Positions 43,914 through 52,771 of a stretch of 64,000 nt of DNA are shown in pieces. The notes below the pieces were generated by a model. The model made no database searches, was not told where the DNA came from, and saw only the letters and a program-made list of their open reading frames with translations. The stretch is from the NCBI GenBank assembly GCA_034142505.1, contig JAWZDV010000043.1:24691-88690 (forward strand), written 5' to 3'. A program made the translations under genes and the position numbers. The stretch comes from Hungatella_A sp034142505. GTDB lineage: Bacteria; Bacillota; Clostridia; Lachnospirales; Lachnospiraceae. Numbering within the stretch: position 1 is the first letter of the stretch; the number at the start of each line of letters is the position of its first letter.

Positions 43914-43933
43914 CCACCTCCTTTCGGAAGTGG
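43914..43933 (-). promoter_or_regulatory. Hairpin sequestering the toxin ribosome binding site
   Basis: In the mRNA, CCACTTCC and GGAGGTGG (one wobble) close an 8-bp stem with a GAAA tetraloop, burying the Shine-Dalgarno sequence. Self-masking leaders are a hallmark of type I toxin mRNAs. Confidence 0.75.
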
Positions 43934-43961
43934 AAAACCACCCAGCAGACTGACTACCCTT

Positions 43962-43967
43962 ATTATA
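43962..43967 (-). promoter_or_regulatory. Extended -10 promoter of the toxin
   Basis: Minus-strand TGATATAAT, an extended -10 with perfect TATAAT and no good -35 at 17 bp. The predicted leader is about 45 nt. The flanking sequence repeats that of the antisense promoter in inverted orientation. Confidence 0.6.
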
Positions 43968-44077
43968 TCATAGATTTACTAAAAATCCACTATCGATCAT
44001 TTGTAATTGTCAAGGTTCATTCCATTTGTGGCCACTCCAAGAATCCTTTGCAACATTGAAAACAGCCGTAAAGGGTT

Positions 44078-47000
44078 TTATCGTCCTGTCCAAACTCCAT
44101 TTTCGTCCACCACATACCCGTCCGGTGTAGTAGTGTTTTTGAGCAGGGCCCCGCGTTTTCCATCGGAAATTTCATTAAAATAATACCATTTTCCATCTAT
44201 CATCTGCCACCCGGTCACCATACGGCCGAGAGTGCCGTCGGAATTCGGGTTGAGATAATAGCTGTTTCCATCCCCATCCTGGTACCACCCGGTCACCATA
44301 TGTCCCGACTCCGAAAAGCGGAACCAGTCGGCAGACTGCTGTTCCACACCGGCATAGGGGTTGTGAACATATTTCCACTCATTGCTGTATGTTCTTCCGC
44401 CATCCGCAAATGTCCACTTCCCATCTGCTGTCTGGACCCATATCCCCACAATGGCGCCTAACGGCGGTGTACCGGACGTTTTATTTCCGGCCGGCGTCAC
44501 TCCTTTCGATCCGCCGCCACCTCCTCCGGAACCACCGGACGAGCCACCGGAACTACCAGAACTGCCGGAACCACTTCGAAATACGGTCTCATCCGCAGTC
44601 ACAAACCGCAGCGTCACATCACAGGACGCCGCCAGATGACCATGAGTCTGGTCTTCACTAACTGCGGTCACCGTTTCCGTGTGGACTGCCGTGCCCTCCA
44701 GCTTCACATGATTTCCTTCCTGTGCTTTTTTTGCATCATCCGCATAGATCACATTTTGAATCCAGGCAGGATTATTGTTCCCGGCGGCATCATATTGCAC
44801 GCGCACCTCACACTCCTGGGCATTGGCGCCCTTGGGGGCAAGCTGAAGAATCCGGCCATTTTCCCTGTCTGTCCAGGAAACATTTTTATAAAATGGCTGG
44901 GCCGGGTATAAATTGGCTGTCAGCACCACCGGTTCGCTGCACAGATACGTTTCCACCGGCGCTCTTCTGTCACCGGTCAGCTTTCTGGTTACCGTACAGG
45001 TTATCTGGTTTTGGTTCAGGCGCAGCCCTTCCACGCGCACTGTGGTATAATCCAGGATCTGGAAATTCACATCCACACGGCAGTTTCCCACCACTGGCTG
45101 ATGATCCACAGAGGTATCCGGGTTGGTAGCGGCTGTCACAACCGCACTTTTTGTATAAACAGTATTGTTAATCGGATTCTGATAGCCCTGATGAACCTGG
45201 GCTTCGATTTCACGTTTGATAATTGTTTGAATAAAAGAGGATTCCAGATTGGGAATCACACGGGCATCGGTGTCTGTATACCCTTCTTTAGAAAGATTGG
45301 TCAAAAGATTTCCGTCATCTACGGACCACAGTACCGTCCGGTCGCCGGAGGCCCCTGTGCTGTTCAAAGCCGCATGTATGGTCACCGGCTGTACCTCCAC
45401 CGCAGTATCCGCAACACCGTCAAGATACCTGGCAATCAACACGCCTTTATCGTCTTTTACCTCTGTAAGCACCGAAGGCGCCTTCCGGTCACCAGTACGT
45501 GTCTGTGTGACATGCAGTGCCATTTGGGACGGTTCCATACTCAGTTTCGTGGTTACCTTTACATATTCCGCACGGAGTTCTGTGTCACAGGCCGGCATTT
45601 CAAAGGAATAATACCCACCATTGATGTATCCCATGGGAATCGGTTCTCCCGTCTCATCCAGATAGACAGGCGGTTTTACCTTTCCTTCCTCCGTCTCATC
45701 ATAGCGCATCTGATACCGGTTTCCATTCTGGTTTTTCGGGGCCGTTGCCACGCTGACAGTCTCTCCCGGAGCAATGGCTGCCGGGTGGTCCTTATCGATC
45801 TGGCGGTACCAGGAACTGTTGGTCACCGGAATGGCCGTCAATGTGGCCACATCCGTATCGTAGGTGCCGTTGGCATTTTTCGCATCGATCCTTGGCACGG
45901 AAACCAGATATCCACGAACCGGTTCGCCCTGGAATCCTGGTGCAAAATGATCCAGGCGGAATCCAAACTCTTTCTCGTAGCTCCCCCCCGCAAACTCCCG
46001 CTCCAATTTCTGGGTCACCACATACCGCACGCCATTTTCCAGCTCCTCATAAAAATACCGGTCTTTGCAACCGGTCTCCGTCACACCCGCCGTCGTCACA
46101 TATTTTTTCTCATTGTCGATCCAGTAGCCAATATGGGCATCTTTTGTGTAGCTGTTATCCCCGTCAATATTGCTCCCGAACACCCGCCTGGCCTTCGCCC
46201 CCGATGTGGTAAACAGGTAAGACAGATGGTTGTGTTTCTCCGTCCCGTAAGTAAACTGGTCCCGGCTCTCCCTGGTTCCCACGAAGGTCCCCTCGTGAGC
46301 CGCACTCCCCTGGTTTGTTCTGGAAATGTCTCCGGCAAATCTGGCCAGTATCAGATTTCCACTCTCATATTTCCCGGCAATGCCGCCCACCGCCAGACTT
46401 CCATTTCCTCCGATGGTCCCGGATACATAGGAGTTGTAAAGATTGGCCTGATTCATCCGGCCCACAATTCCGCCGACATACCCAAGTCCGCGAATCCGGT
46501 TTGCGTCACCGTCCTGGGTGATGACCGTGTTATCCACCAGATTGGCCTTCTGCACATTTCCACCAATTCCGCCGGTAAAACTGCCGTTTCCCCGTCCGTT
46601 CAGCACAATCCCTTCCGCCCGGCAGTTCTCAATCACTGCATATCTCGTTCCTCCCAAAACCGTACCGGCGATTCCACCGATATCTCCTTTGGAGGAAATA
46701 TACCCAGACACCGCCACGTCACGAATCTGAGCGCCGCCTTTCACTGTTCCGGCCAGAATTCCGGCATTTCCCTCACTGTAAATGTCATCGGCCTCCACAA
46801 CCAGATGTTCCACCGAGCCGCCGTCAATCACTCCGAACAATCCGGCATTTCCAAGCGGGTCACTGAGATTGATCATCTTCAGCCCGGCTATGGTATGCCC
46901 GCGGCCATCAAAATGTCCCTTAAACGGAGTTCTCACCTGCCCGCCAAGCTCCGACCGGTTCCGGTACCAGCCAATGGGATTCCAGTTCCCCTGATTGACC

Positions 47001-47470
47001 TCAATACTCCCCAAATCCAAATCTTCCGTCAACTCCAGATAGGCCCCCGCAAAACTGGTGCCCTCCGCCACCGCCTGGGAAAATCCCATCAGCTGGGCCA
47101 GCGTACTGATCTGGTAAGGCGCTTCCTTCGTGCCGTCTCCCGGCCAGTCCACCTCCCCATTCCAGTCCTCCCACAAGTCCCCAGCCGCCAGCGACAACGG
47201 CGTCCGGTCCAAACTATCTATTTTAGTTCCTTTATCCAGTAAATCCGCATTTCCAGGTGTTGCTGTCCTGTCTGCCAAATCCTCATCTGCATCCCACGGT
47301 GTCGCCACACTCACCCGGCTCATCGCTTCCGCCTGCACCATTCCCCCGCTCATCTGCATTTCCGGCTCCAAAACCGCCGCTCCGGCAATCTGACCGCTCT
47401 GGCACTGACTGATGGCAGCCGTAGTCATTATCACTCCCATAAAATTTCTAAACCATATTTTTTTACGCAT
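44078..47470 (-). CDS. Secreted GLUG-repeat surface protein with C-terminal choline-binding-type repeats
   Basis: 1130 residues. After a signal peptide, residues about 90-400 form a parallel-beta (GLUG) region: APYQISTLAQLMGFSQAV, WNPIGWYRNRSELGG, HFDGRGHTIAGL, AGLFGVIDGG, then several GGIAG/GGIVG turns (DIGGIAGTVLGG, YVGGIVGRM, AVGGIAGKY). The middle (about 560-980) looks like beta-sandwich material. A Gly/Ser linker (GSSGGSSGGSGGGGGG) leads to four wall-binding repeats (WFRFSESGHMVTGWYQDGDG, MVTGWQMIDGKWYYFNEIS), which hold the protein to wall polymers non-covalently. The ending TTTPDGYVVDENGVW is like the repeat of the transglutaminase protein. GAGGAG precedes the ATG. No clear terminator follows before the toxin locus. 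Confidence 0.87.
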   Translation of the reverse strand: MRKKIWFRNFMGVIMTTAAISQCQSGQIAGAAVLEPEMQMSGGMVQAEAMSRVSVATPWDADEDLADRTATPGNADLLDKGTKIDSLDRTPLSLAAGDLWEDWNGEVDWPGDGTKEAPYQISTLAQLMGFSQAVAEGTSFAGAYLELTEDLDLGSIEVNQGNWNPIGWYRNRSELGGQVRTPFKGHFDGRGHTIAGLKMINLSDPLGNAGLFGVIDGGSVEHLVVEADDIYSEGNAGILAGTVKGGAQIRDVAVSGYISSKGDIGGIAGTVLGGTRYAVIENCRAEGIVLNGRGNGSFTGGIGGNVQKANLVDNTVITQDGDANRIRGLGYVGGIVGRMNQANLYNSYVSGTIGGNGSLAVGGIAGKYESGNLILARFAGDISRTNQGSAAHEGTFVGTRESRDQFTYGTEKHNHLSYLFTTSGAKARRVFGSNIDGDNSYTKDAHIGYWIDNEKKYVTTAGVTETGCKDRYFYEELENGVRYVVTQKLEREFAGGSYEKEFGFRLDHFAPGFQGEPVRGYLVSVPRIDAKNANGTYDTDVATLTAIPVTNSSWYRQIDKDHPAAIAPGETVSVATAPKNQNGNRYQMRYDETEEGKVKPPVYLDETGEPIPMGYINGGYYSFEMPACDTELRAEYVKVTTKLSMEPSQMALHVTQTRTGDRKAPSVLTEVKDDKGVLIARYLDGVADTAVEVQPVTIHAALNSTGASGDRTVLWSVDDGNLLTNLSKEGYTDTDARVIPNLESSFIQTIIKREIEAQVHQGYQNPINNTVYTKSAVVTAATNPDTSVDHQPVVGNCRVDVNFQILDYTTVRVEGLRLNQNQITCTVTRKLTGDRRAPVETYLCSEPVVLTANLYPAQPFYKNVSWTDRENGRILQLAPKGANAQECEVRVQYDAAGNNNPAWIQNVIYADDAKKAQEGNHVKLEGTAVHTETVTAVSEDQTHGHLAASCDVTLRFVTADETVFRSGSGSSGSSGGSSGGSGGGGGGSKGVTPAGNKTSGTPPLGAIVGIWVQTADGKWTFADGGRTYSNEWKYVHNPYAGVEQQSADWFRFSESGHMVTGWYQDGDGNSYYLNPNSDGTLGRMVTGWQMIDGKWYYFNEISDGKRGALLKNTTTPDGYVVDENGVWTGR

Positions 47471-47497
47471 CCTTAACTCCTCCTCATTTGTTCTTTT

Positions 47498-48397
47498 CTA
47501 CGAATCCTGCGGCAGGGCAAATGCCGGCCGCACACCTGTGGTCCCCGTCACATCCAGTTCTCCCATGCCGCTATTTCCTCCCGGTTTCACCGCCTGGGGC
47601 CTGATATTTCCATTTACCAGATCCACAATATAGACCATCCCCGTCTCCTCATAATTTCCCTCCTCCCCCACCGGATTTCTAAGCCAATATCCCTTCGAAT
47701 AAGGCCCATACTGGCTCTCCGGATTTTCCACCCGAGACTCCTCAAATTTCCACAGTTCTCCCCTGTATTTCAACGCCTCATCCACCGACAGACAAAACAA
47801 CTTCTCCGTCAATTTCTGGCTGCCAATATAACTCCCCCTCAGCCCTGACGCCTCCAGCTTCCCATACATCCCTACCCCTGTACTCCCCTCATAGCCTAAA
47901 TCCACTCCCGTATAAATATCCACCGCCCCTTCCACACCACTCTCGCAGTTCTCCAGCCAGCGCCTGACCGCCGAATACTTATAATCATTCCCATCTCCAA
48001 AATTCACCACCGGTCCAGGGTAAAACACATAATCAAACCTCCCATCCGCCAATTCCTCATACCGGTACTCCGACCCAAAATCCGCCGGAATCACTCTCGT
48101 ACACAAAAACAATGCCGATGGCCTGTGGTTCTCCATCCTGTCCGAATAATTCTGGTCAATGCATAAAAACCGATACACCTCCCCATCCAGTTCCCTCTCC
48201 ACCACATCCCCCAAATTCCAATGCATTTTCTCCCCCCATTCTGCCTCCTTCTCTTTCTCCGCCTCCCTAAACCCCGGCAGACCACCTAAAAATTGTCCGA
48301 TATCCCATTCCCCATAAACCGCCTCCGCTCCCAAAAAACACGCCAAAGCCGTCACCAATACTGTTGCCACTCCCACCAGCAGCCCACGCCGTCTCAT
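47498..48397 (-). CDS. Secreted DUF6273-type protein
   Basis: 299 aa; N-terminal signal or anchor helix (LLVGVATVLVTALACFLGA). The rest reads as a DUF6273-like domain: YRFLCIDQNYSD, LFLCTRVI, YSAVRRWLEN, FCLSVDEALKY, KGYWLRNPVG, and the hallmark end TTGVRPAFALPQDS. The domain is related to sulfatase-modifying-factor-like folds found in surface proteins; no catalytic activity is implied here. AGGAGG seven nt upstream sets the start. It lies 27 nt before the GLUG gene, probably in one transcript. Confidence 0.75.
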   Translation of the reverse strand: MRRRGLLVGVATVLVTALACFLGAEAVYGEWDIGQFLGGLPGFREAEKEKEAEWGEKMHWNLGDVVERELDGEVYRFLCIDQNYSDRMENHRPSALFLCTRVIPADFGSEYRYEELADGRFDYVFYPGPVVNFGDGNDYKYSAVRRWLENCESGVEGAVDIYTGVDLGYEGSTGVGMYGKLEASGLRGSYIGSQKLTEKLFCLSVDEALKYRGELWKFEESRVENPESQYGPYSKGYWLRNPVGEEGNYEETGMVYIVDLVNGNIRPQAVKPGGNSGMGELDVTGTTGVRPAFALPQDS

Positions 48398-48762
48398 AAC
48401 AGCACCTCCTTTCCAGATACAACAAAAATACCTGTCAAACTCAAACCGTCTTTCGTCAAAAGTCGAAACACCCTGCCAACTAAAATCAAAAACTAAAAAC
48501 TACCAAATCACTTAAAACTACTAAATCACAAATTCAAATCCACTACTCAAAATTCACACTCTTGAAATATCTGCAGATCCTGCAAAGATATTAAATGACC
48601 AAAAGGGAACAAGACATTCCCTTCAGAGATGTTACCATCATACCAACTTCCCGCTCATCTGTCAACAACCAATTCGATGAATAAATATACAAAGAAAAGC
48701 CCAGCGCCTCCCTCTTCTTCCGGAGCCCGCCAGGCCTTTCCCTCATTCATCTCACCACAACT
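48398..48762. other. 365-bp intergenic region with hairpins and an 18-bp direct repeat
   Basis: No gene seen. It holds the downstream region of the alcohol dehydrogenase gene and the leader of the DUF6273 gene. AAGGGAA-N7-TTCCCTT followed by TTGG on the minus strand (about 48607-48627) could be a weak terminator. AATATCT/AGATATT closes a second stem (48566-48592). Two tandem copies of AAAACTACYAAATCAC (period 18) occupy 48496-48531. No convincing promoter was found. Confidence 0.5.
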
Positions 48763-49938
48763 CTACTTACACAACTCATAAATCTCCATCATATCCGCTT
48801 TCCCAATCTTCACAAAGTTCCCCACCGGAATCGTATCCCCATAAGTCGCCTTGTCAGCCATCTCCTCAAACCGATCCACCGGCAGCCCGGCATCTGCAAA
48901 TGTAAGCGGCATTCCCAGCTTCCTAAAAAACTCCTGCATCCTGGAGATTCCTTCTAAAATAATCTCCTCCTTCCGCCCATAAGCCAGGTCCACGTCAAAC
49001 ACCCTCACTGCAAACTGGACAAACCGGTCCATATCGTGCTTGTACACAAACTTCATCCAATTCGGATACACAATCGCCAGACTGGCCCCATGAGCGATAT
49101 CATACAGCCCGCTCATCTCCAGCCCAATCCGGTGGGAGGCCCAGTCCTGAACCCGCCCCGTGTTCAGCAGCCCATTGTGGGCCAATGTCCCAGCCCACAC
49201 AATCTCCGCCCGGTAGTCATAATTCTCAGGCTCCCGCAGCGTCTTCTCCCCATTTACCAGAATACTCCGAAGCGCCGCCTCGCACAGCCGGTCCGTCAGA
49301 TCCACATGGTCCGTATTCGTGAAATACCGTTCCATAATATGGGTCATCATATCCACCACGCCGCACCCGATCTGATAAGCTGGAAGGCTGTAAGTCAGCT
49401 CCGGATTCACAATGGAAAATACCGGCCGGATCAAATCCAGATTAATACTCTTCTTATACCACCCGTCCTCATTGGTAATCACCGCGCTCAGGCTGGATTC
49501 GCTCCCCGCCGCCGGAATCGTGCAGACCGCAGCCGTCATAAGCGTTTTCTTCGGCGTATCCTTCCCCAGAAAGAAATCCCACACGTCCCCTTCATAAGGC
49601 ACACCCACGCCAATGGCTTTCGCCGTATCAATGACGCTTCCGCCGCCCACCGCCAGAATAAAGGAAATCCCCTCTTTTCTGCAGATTTCAATCCCTTCCC
49701 GCACCAGGCCCAGCCGTGGATTGGGCTTCACGCCGCCCAGCTCCACAGCCTCGATCCCCTGCGCTTTCAAGGACTCCGCCACCTGGTCAAACAGCCCATC
49801 CCTTTTAATTCGATCGGACCCATACACCAGCAGCGCCTTTCCACAATCACTGTATTTGCGGATTTTCTCCCCTACCTGCTTCTGCGTCTCTTTCCCAAAC
49901 ACAATCTCCGTCGTATTGGAAAATTCAAAATTAATCAT
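48763..49938 (-). CDS. Iron-containing alcohol dehydrogenase (butanol dehydrogenase/YqhD type)
   Basis: Group III Fe-dependent alcohol dehydrogenase, about 391 aa, reducing an aldehyde with NAD(P)H. The nucleotide-binding GGGSVIDTAKAIG and the metal-site segments AYQIGCGVVDMMTHIMERY and DWASHRIGLEMSGLYDIAHGASLAIVYP are visible. The first 9 codons of the longer frame lie inside the aldolase gene; the likely ATG at 49938 overlaps the aldolase stop (ATGATTAA). Last gene of the PTS operon. Its probable role is disposal of the aldehyde released by the aldolase. Confidence 0.92.
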   Translation of the reverse strand: MINFEFSNTTEIVFGKETQKQVGEKIRKYSDCGKALLVYGSDRIKRDGLFDQVAESLKAQGIEAVELGGVKPNPRLGLVREGIEICRKEGISFILAVGGGSVIDTAKAIGVGVPYEGDVWDFFLGKDTPKKTLMTAAVCTIPAAGSESSLSAVITNEDGWYKKSINLDLIRPVFSIVNPELTYSLPAYQIGCGVVDMMTHIMERYFTNTDHVDLTDRLCEAALRSILVNGEKTLREPENYDYRAEIVWAGTLAHNGLLNTGRVQDWASHRIGLEMSGLYDIAHGASLAIVYPNWMKFVYKHDMDRFVQFAVRVFDVDLAYGRKEEIILEGISRMQEFFRKLGMPLTFADAGLPVDRFEEMADKATYGDTIPVGNFVKIGKADMMEIYELCK

Positions 49939-50794
49939 AAAGCGCCGCCTTTCCAATGGACCCAAACAGCTCCATTTTCCCGCAGATCACCTTCTTCGCC
50001 TCCACAATCCCAGGCTCTAAAACCTTCGCCGGTATAAACCCTCCGGTCTCCGTGATCACCTCATTTACCTTCTTAAAAAATGCATACTTAAAATCACTGG
50101 AAATGTTCACCTTCGCGATTCCAATCTCACAAGCCCTGCGAATCTCATCATCCGGGTTATTGCTCCCCCCATGCAGCACCAGCGGCACCGGCGCCACCTT
50201 CTTAATCTCCGCCAGCAGCTCCAGCTGTAGCTTCGGCACAAATCCCCTGGGGTAAATGCCATGAGCCGTGCCAATGGCAATCGCCAGACAGTCCACCCCC
50301 GTCCTCGACACAAAATCCACCACTTCCTCCGGATTGGTATAGGTGACATTGTCCACCCCGCCTTCATCCGAATTGTTCATCACGCCGATGGTTCCAATCT
50401 CCCCCTCCACCGATACGCCAACCATGTTCGCCAGATCCACCACCTGCTTCGTGACGGCGACATTTTCCTCGTAGGGTAATGCGGACCCGTCCATCATCAC
50501 CGACGTAAAGCCGGCCTGAATCGCCTTCATGCACTCCTCCACCGTCTTCCCATGGTCCAAATGAAGCACAAACGGCACGTGACTGCCGGCCAGACGCTCC
50601 CGCACATAAGTATAGAATTCCCTGGTAGCGAAGTTAAACTCCCCCGGCGCCACCTGGACAATAGCAGGCGCATTCTGCTTCTCCGCTTCCTCCACAACTG
50701 CCCGAAACAGTGAACTTTCCGTCGCGTTAAATGCCCCAACCGCAAATCCCTCTCTGTCCGCTGTCTGAAGCATTTCTTTCATATTGATTAACAT
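49931..50794 (-). CDS. Class II ketose-bisphosphate/DHAP aldolase (FbaA/GatY family)
   Basis: Zinc aldolase of 287 aa splitting a ketose phosphate into DHAP and an aldehyde. The metal ligands and active-site segments are seen in FVLHLDHGKT, EGEIGTIG, AIGTAHGIYP and LVLHGGSNNPDDEIR, then AKVNISSDFKYAFF for phosphate binding. GAGGAG lies 5 nt before the ATG. It sits between EIIC and the alcohol dehydrogenase; sequence alone does not tell fructose-, tagatose- or deoxyketose-phosphate specificity. Confidence 0.92.
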   Translation of the reverse strand: MLINMKEMLQTADREGFAVGAFNATESSLFRAVVEEAEKQNAPAIVQVAPGEFNFATREFYTYVRERLAGSHVPFVLHLDHGKTVEECMKAIQAGFTSVMMDGSALPYEENVAVTKQVVDLANMVGVSVEGEIGTIGVMNNSDEGGVDNVTYTNPEEVVDFVSRTGVDCLAIAIGTAHGIYPRGFVPKLQLELLAEIKKVAPVPLVLHGGSNNPDDEIRRACEIGIAKVNISSDFKYAFFKKVNEVITETGGFIPAKVLEPGIVEAKKVICGKMELFGSIGKAALYD

Positions 50795-50843
50795 ATACTC
50801 TCCTCATTTCTTTTCCCTTATATTTATGCACAAAAACTTATAC

Positions 50844-51950
50844 TCAAAACTTCTCAATCTTCAATTCCCCGTCATCTAAGCCGCCCATATTCAGTACATC
50901 AACGCCGCCCAAATCATCAAAGTTCTCATCTTCCTCCGTCACCGGCTTCTTAATCAGCGACAGCACAACACCGGTAATCACACTTCCAATCAACAGCGCC
51001 AGACAGAATTTTCCAGGATTGGTAAACAGCGGCACCGACAGCATTCCGCCGTGGGGAACCGGAGAACCACAGCCCCAGATCATGGACAGTCCGCCGGCAA
51101 CCGCGGACCCGCACACACAGGCAAACACAACACGAACCAGATCTCTCGCCGCAATCGGAATCACGCCCTCGGTAATCATACAAAATCCCATAGGAACCGC
51201 CGCCTTAAGCGCCTCTTTCTCCTGTCTCGTATACTTATTTCTCGTCAACAGACAGGAAATGGCAATTCCAAAAGGCGGAATCATGGAGCCGATAAACTTC
51301 ACTGCCTCCGGTTCAATCACGCCGTCAATCATAAGGCCGTTTACAAAGGTGGACATGGTCTTGTTCACCGGTCCGCCAAAGTCAAAGCAGGCCATCCCGC
51401 CAAGCACTGAACCGAACACAAATTTAGACCCGCTCTGCAGTCCCATAATCGCATCCGTCAGCACCTTCTGCAGCCATGCGAACGGCTGTCCGATAATCGT
51501 AAACATCAGCACGGAAGCCACTGCCGTCACCAGTACCGGAATTACCATCACAGACATTAATCCTGTCATAGCCTTCGGCAGCTTCACATATTTTTTCACC
51601 GTCAGCACCATATAACCAACCAGGAAACCGGCCACGATACCGCCGATAAAGCCAGCCTTAATTTCCGTACAGATAAACCCCAGAATCAACCCAGGTGCAA
51701 TTCCCGGCCGGTCAGAGATGGAATACGCCACACCCGCCGTGATCACCGGAACCACCGCCGACATCCCAAACCCGCCTGCCTTAAATAAATAATACCCGAT
51801 CCCCGATGTGGAATTGCGCACATCGCTGTCAATAAACTGGCCCAGCGCCATACAGAGGCCCGCCGCCACCACTAACGGAATCATGTAACCAATTGCTGTT
51901 AAAATGTGTTTCTTAATCTGGGAACCCATTCCCTGCTTCTTACCACCCAT
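50844..51950 (-). CDS. PTS fructose-family EIIC permease
   Basis: Sugar-translocating membrane domain, about 368 aa, with nine or more hydrophobic segments. Fructose-family EIIC features include PLVVAAGLCMALGQF, GIAPGLILGFICTEIKAGFIGGIVAGFLVGY, GGPVNKTMSTF and MCITEGVIPI-like FCMITEGVIPIAARD. An in-frame GTG at 51953 precedes the ATG at 51950; AGGAG with 8-nt spacing favours the ATG. Works with the separately encoded EIIA and EIIB. Confidence 0.94.
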   Translation of the reverse strand: MGGKKQGMGSQIKKHILTAIGYMIPLVVAAGLCMALGQFIDSDVRNSTSGIGYYLFKAGGFGMSAVVPVITAGVAYSISDRPGIAPGLILGFICTEIKAGFIGGIVAGFLVGYMVLTVKKYVKLPKAMTGLMSVMVIPVLVTAVASVLMFTIIGQPFAWLQKVLTDAIMGLQSGSKFVFGSVLGGMACFDFGGPVNKTMSTFVNGLMIDGVIEPEAVKFIGSMIPPFGIAISCLLTRNKYTRQEKEALKAAVPMGFCMITEGVIPIAARDLVRVVFACVCGSAVAGGLSMIWGCGSPVPHGGMLSVPLFTNPGKFCLALLIGSVITGVVLSLIKKPVTEEDENFDDLGGVDVLNMGGLDDGELKIEKF

Positions 51951-51974
51951 CACTTCTTCTCCTTTTCCCCTTTG

Positions 51975-52292
51975 TTAATCCTGCTTTTCCAGTGCCTTTT
52001 CCACCTGCTCGATAAAGCCGATTGCATTTTTGATTACCTTAGCGGTTCCTACCCGGATCACCGGTTTCCCTTTGAAACGCTCTTCCCCCGATATCTTGAC
52101 GTCAATGGCCAGAATCACCACATCCGCCTCCTGGATATCCTTCTCCGTCAGATGAAACTCTGTGCCAATAGTGCCCTGGGTTTCAATCTTTGCCTCATGG
52201 CCTCTGGCTTTCGCTCCCTTGATCAGCTTTTCCCTGGCCATGTACGTGTGGGCAATCCCCGCCGTACAAGCTGCCACACCTACGATTTTCAT
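51975..52292 (-). CDS. PTS fructose-family EIIB
   Basis: 105 aa. The phosphocysteine loop ACTAGIAHTYMAREKL, FETQGTIG-like IETQGTIGTEFHL, and DVVILAIDVKISGEERF match fructose EIIB. It passes phosphate from EIIA to the sugar. A GGAGG site precedes the ATG, which overlaps the EIIA stop by 4 nt. Confidence 0.95.
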   Translation of the reverse strand: MKIVGVAACTAGIAHTYMAREKLIKGAKARGHEAKIETQGTIGTEFHLTEKDIQEADVVILAIDVKISGEERFKGKPVIRVGTAKVIKNAIGFIEQVEKALEKQD

Positions 52293-52771
52293 GCAATTTC
52301 CTCCTTTCCCTCTCTTCTTCCGAATAAATCCATGATCTCATCGGCATCTTTTGTGATAAATAACTGTTTGATCACTTCCTCATCGCAGAGAGCCACCGCC
52401 ACCTGGGACAGCAGGGACACCAGCTGCGATTTGTCGGCGGAATTCACCGCGAACATCACAAACACCCGCACCGGTTTTTCGTCCATAGACTCCCACTCAA
52501 TATCTTCCTCAGCTCTTCCCACCGCCATGGCCGTGGTGATCACCGCATCCGATTTCCCATGGGGGATTGCCACCCCGTCGCCAATCCCGGTCGGCCCCTC
52601 CGCCTCCCGCAGGTACACATCCTGAATAAACTGCTCCCTGTCCGACAGCACCCCGCTCTGCTCAAATAAATCTGTCATCTCCTCAATAATCTCCGCTTTC
52701 GTCCTGCCCTTTAAATGCAGCTGAATGCAGGACTTACGCATAACACTGGTGATATCCATATCTCCCGTCAT
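52289..52771 (-). CDS. PTS fructose/mannitol-family EIIA
   Basis: 160 aa. The phospho-histidine is in GIGDGVAIPHGKSDAV and the family end segment is VALCDEEVIKQLF. It takes phosphate from HPr and overlaps both its neighbours by 4 nt, so regulator, EIIA and EIIB are translated in series. Confidence 0.95.
   Translation of the reverse strand: MTGDMDITSVMRKSCIQLHLKGRTKAEIIEEMTDLFEQSGVLSDREQFIQDVYLREAEGPTGIGDGVAIPHGKSDAVITTAMAVGRAEEDIEWESMDEKPVRVFVMFAVNSADKSQLVSLLSQVAVALCDEEVIKQLFITKDADEIMDLFGRREGKEEIA

Noticed and set aside
45011..47242. 743-codon open frame on the plus strand
   Set aside because: It lies wholly antisense to the GLUG surface gene, has no ribosome site and a composition (His/Arg/Ile/Pro-rich) typical of a shadow frame; the minus-strand frame has signal peptide, repeats and wall-binding motifs.
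49036..50037. 333-codon plus-strand frame
   Set aside because: Antisense to the alcohol dehydrogenase and aldolase genes; Pro/His/Arg-rich shadow composition and no domain.
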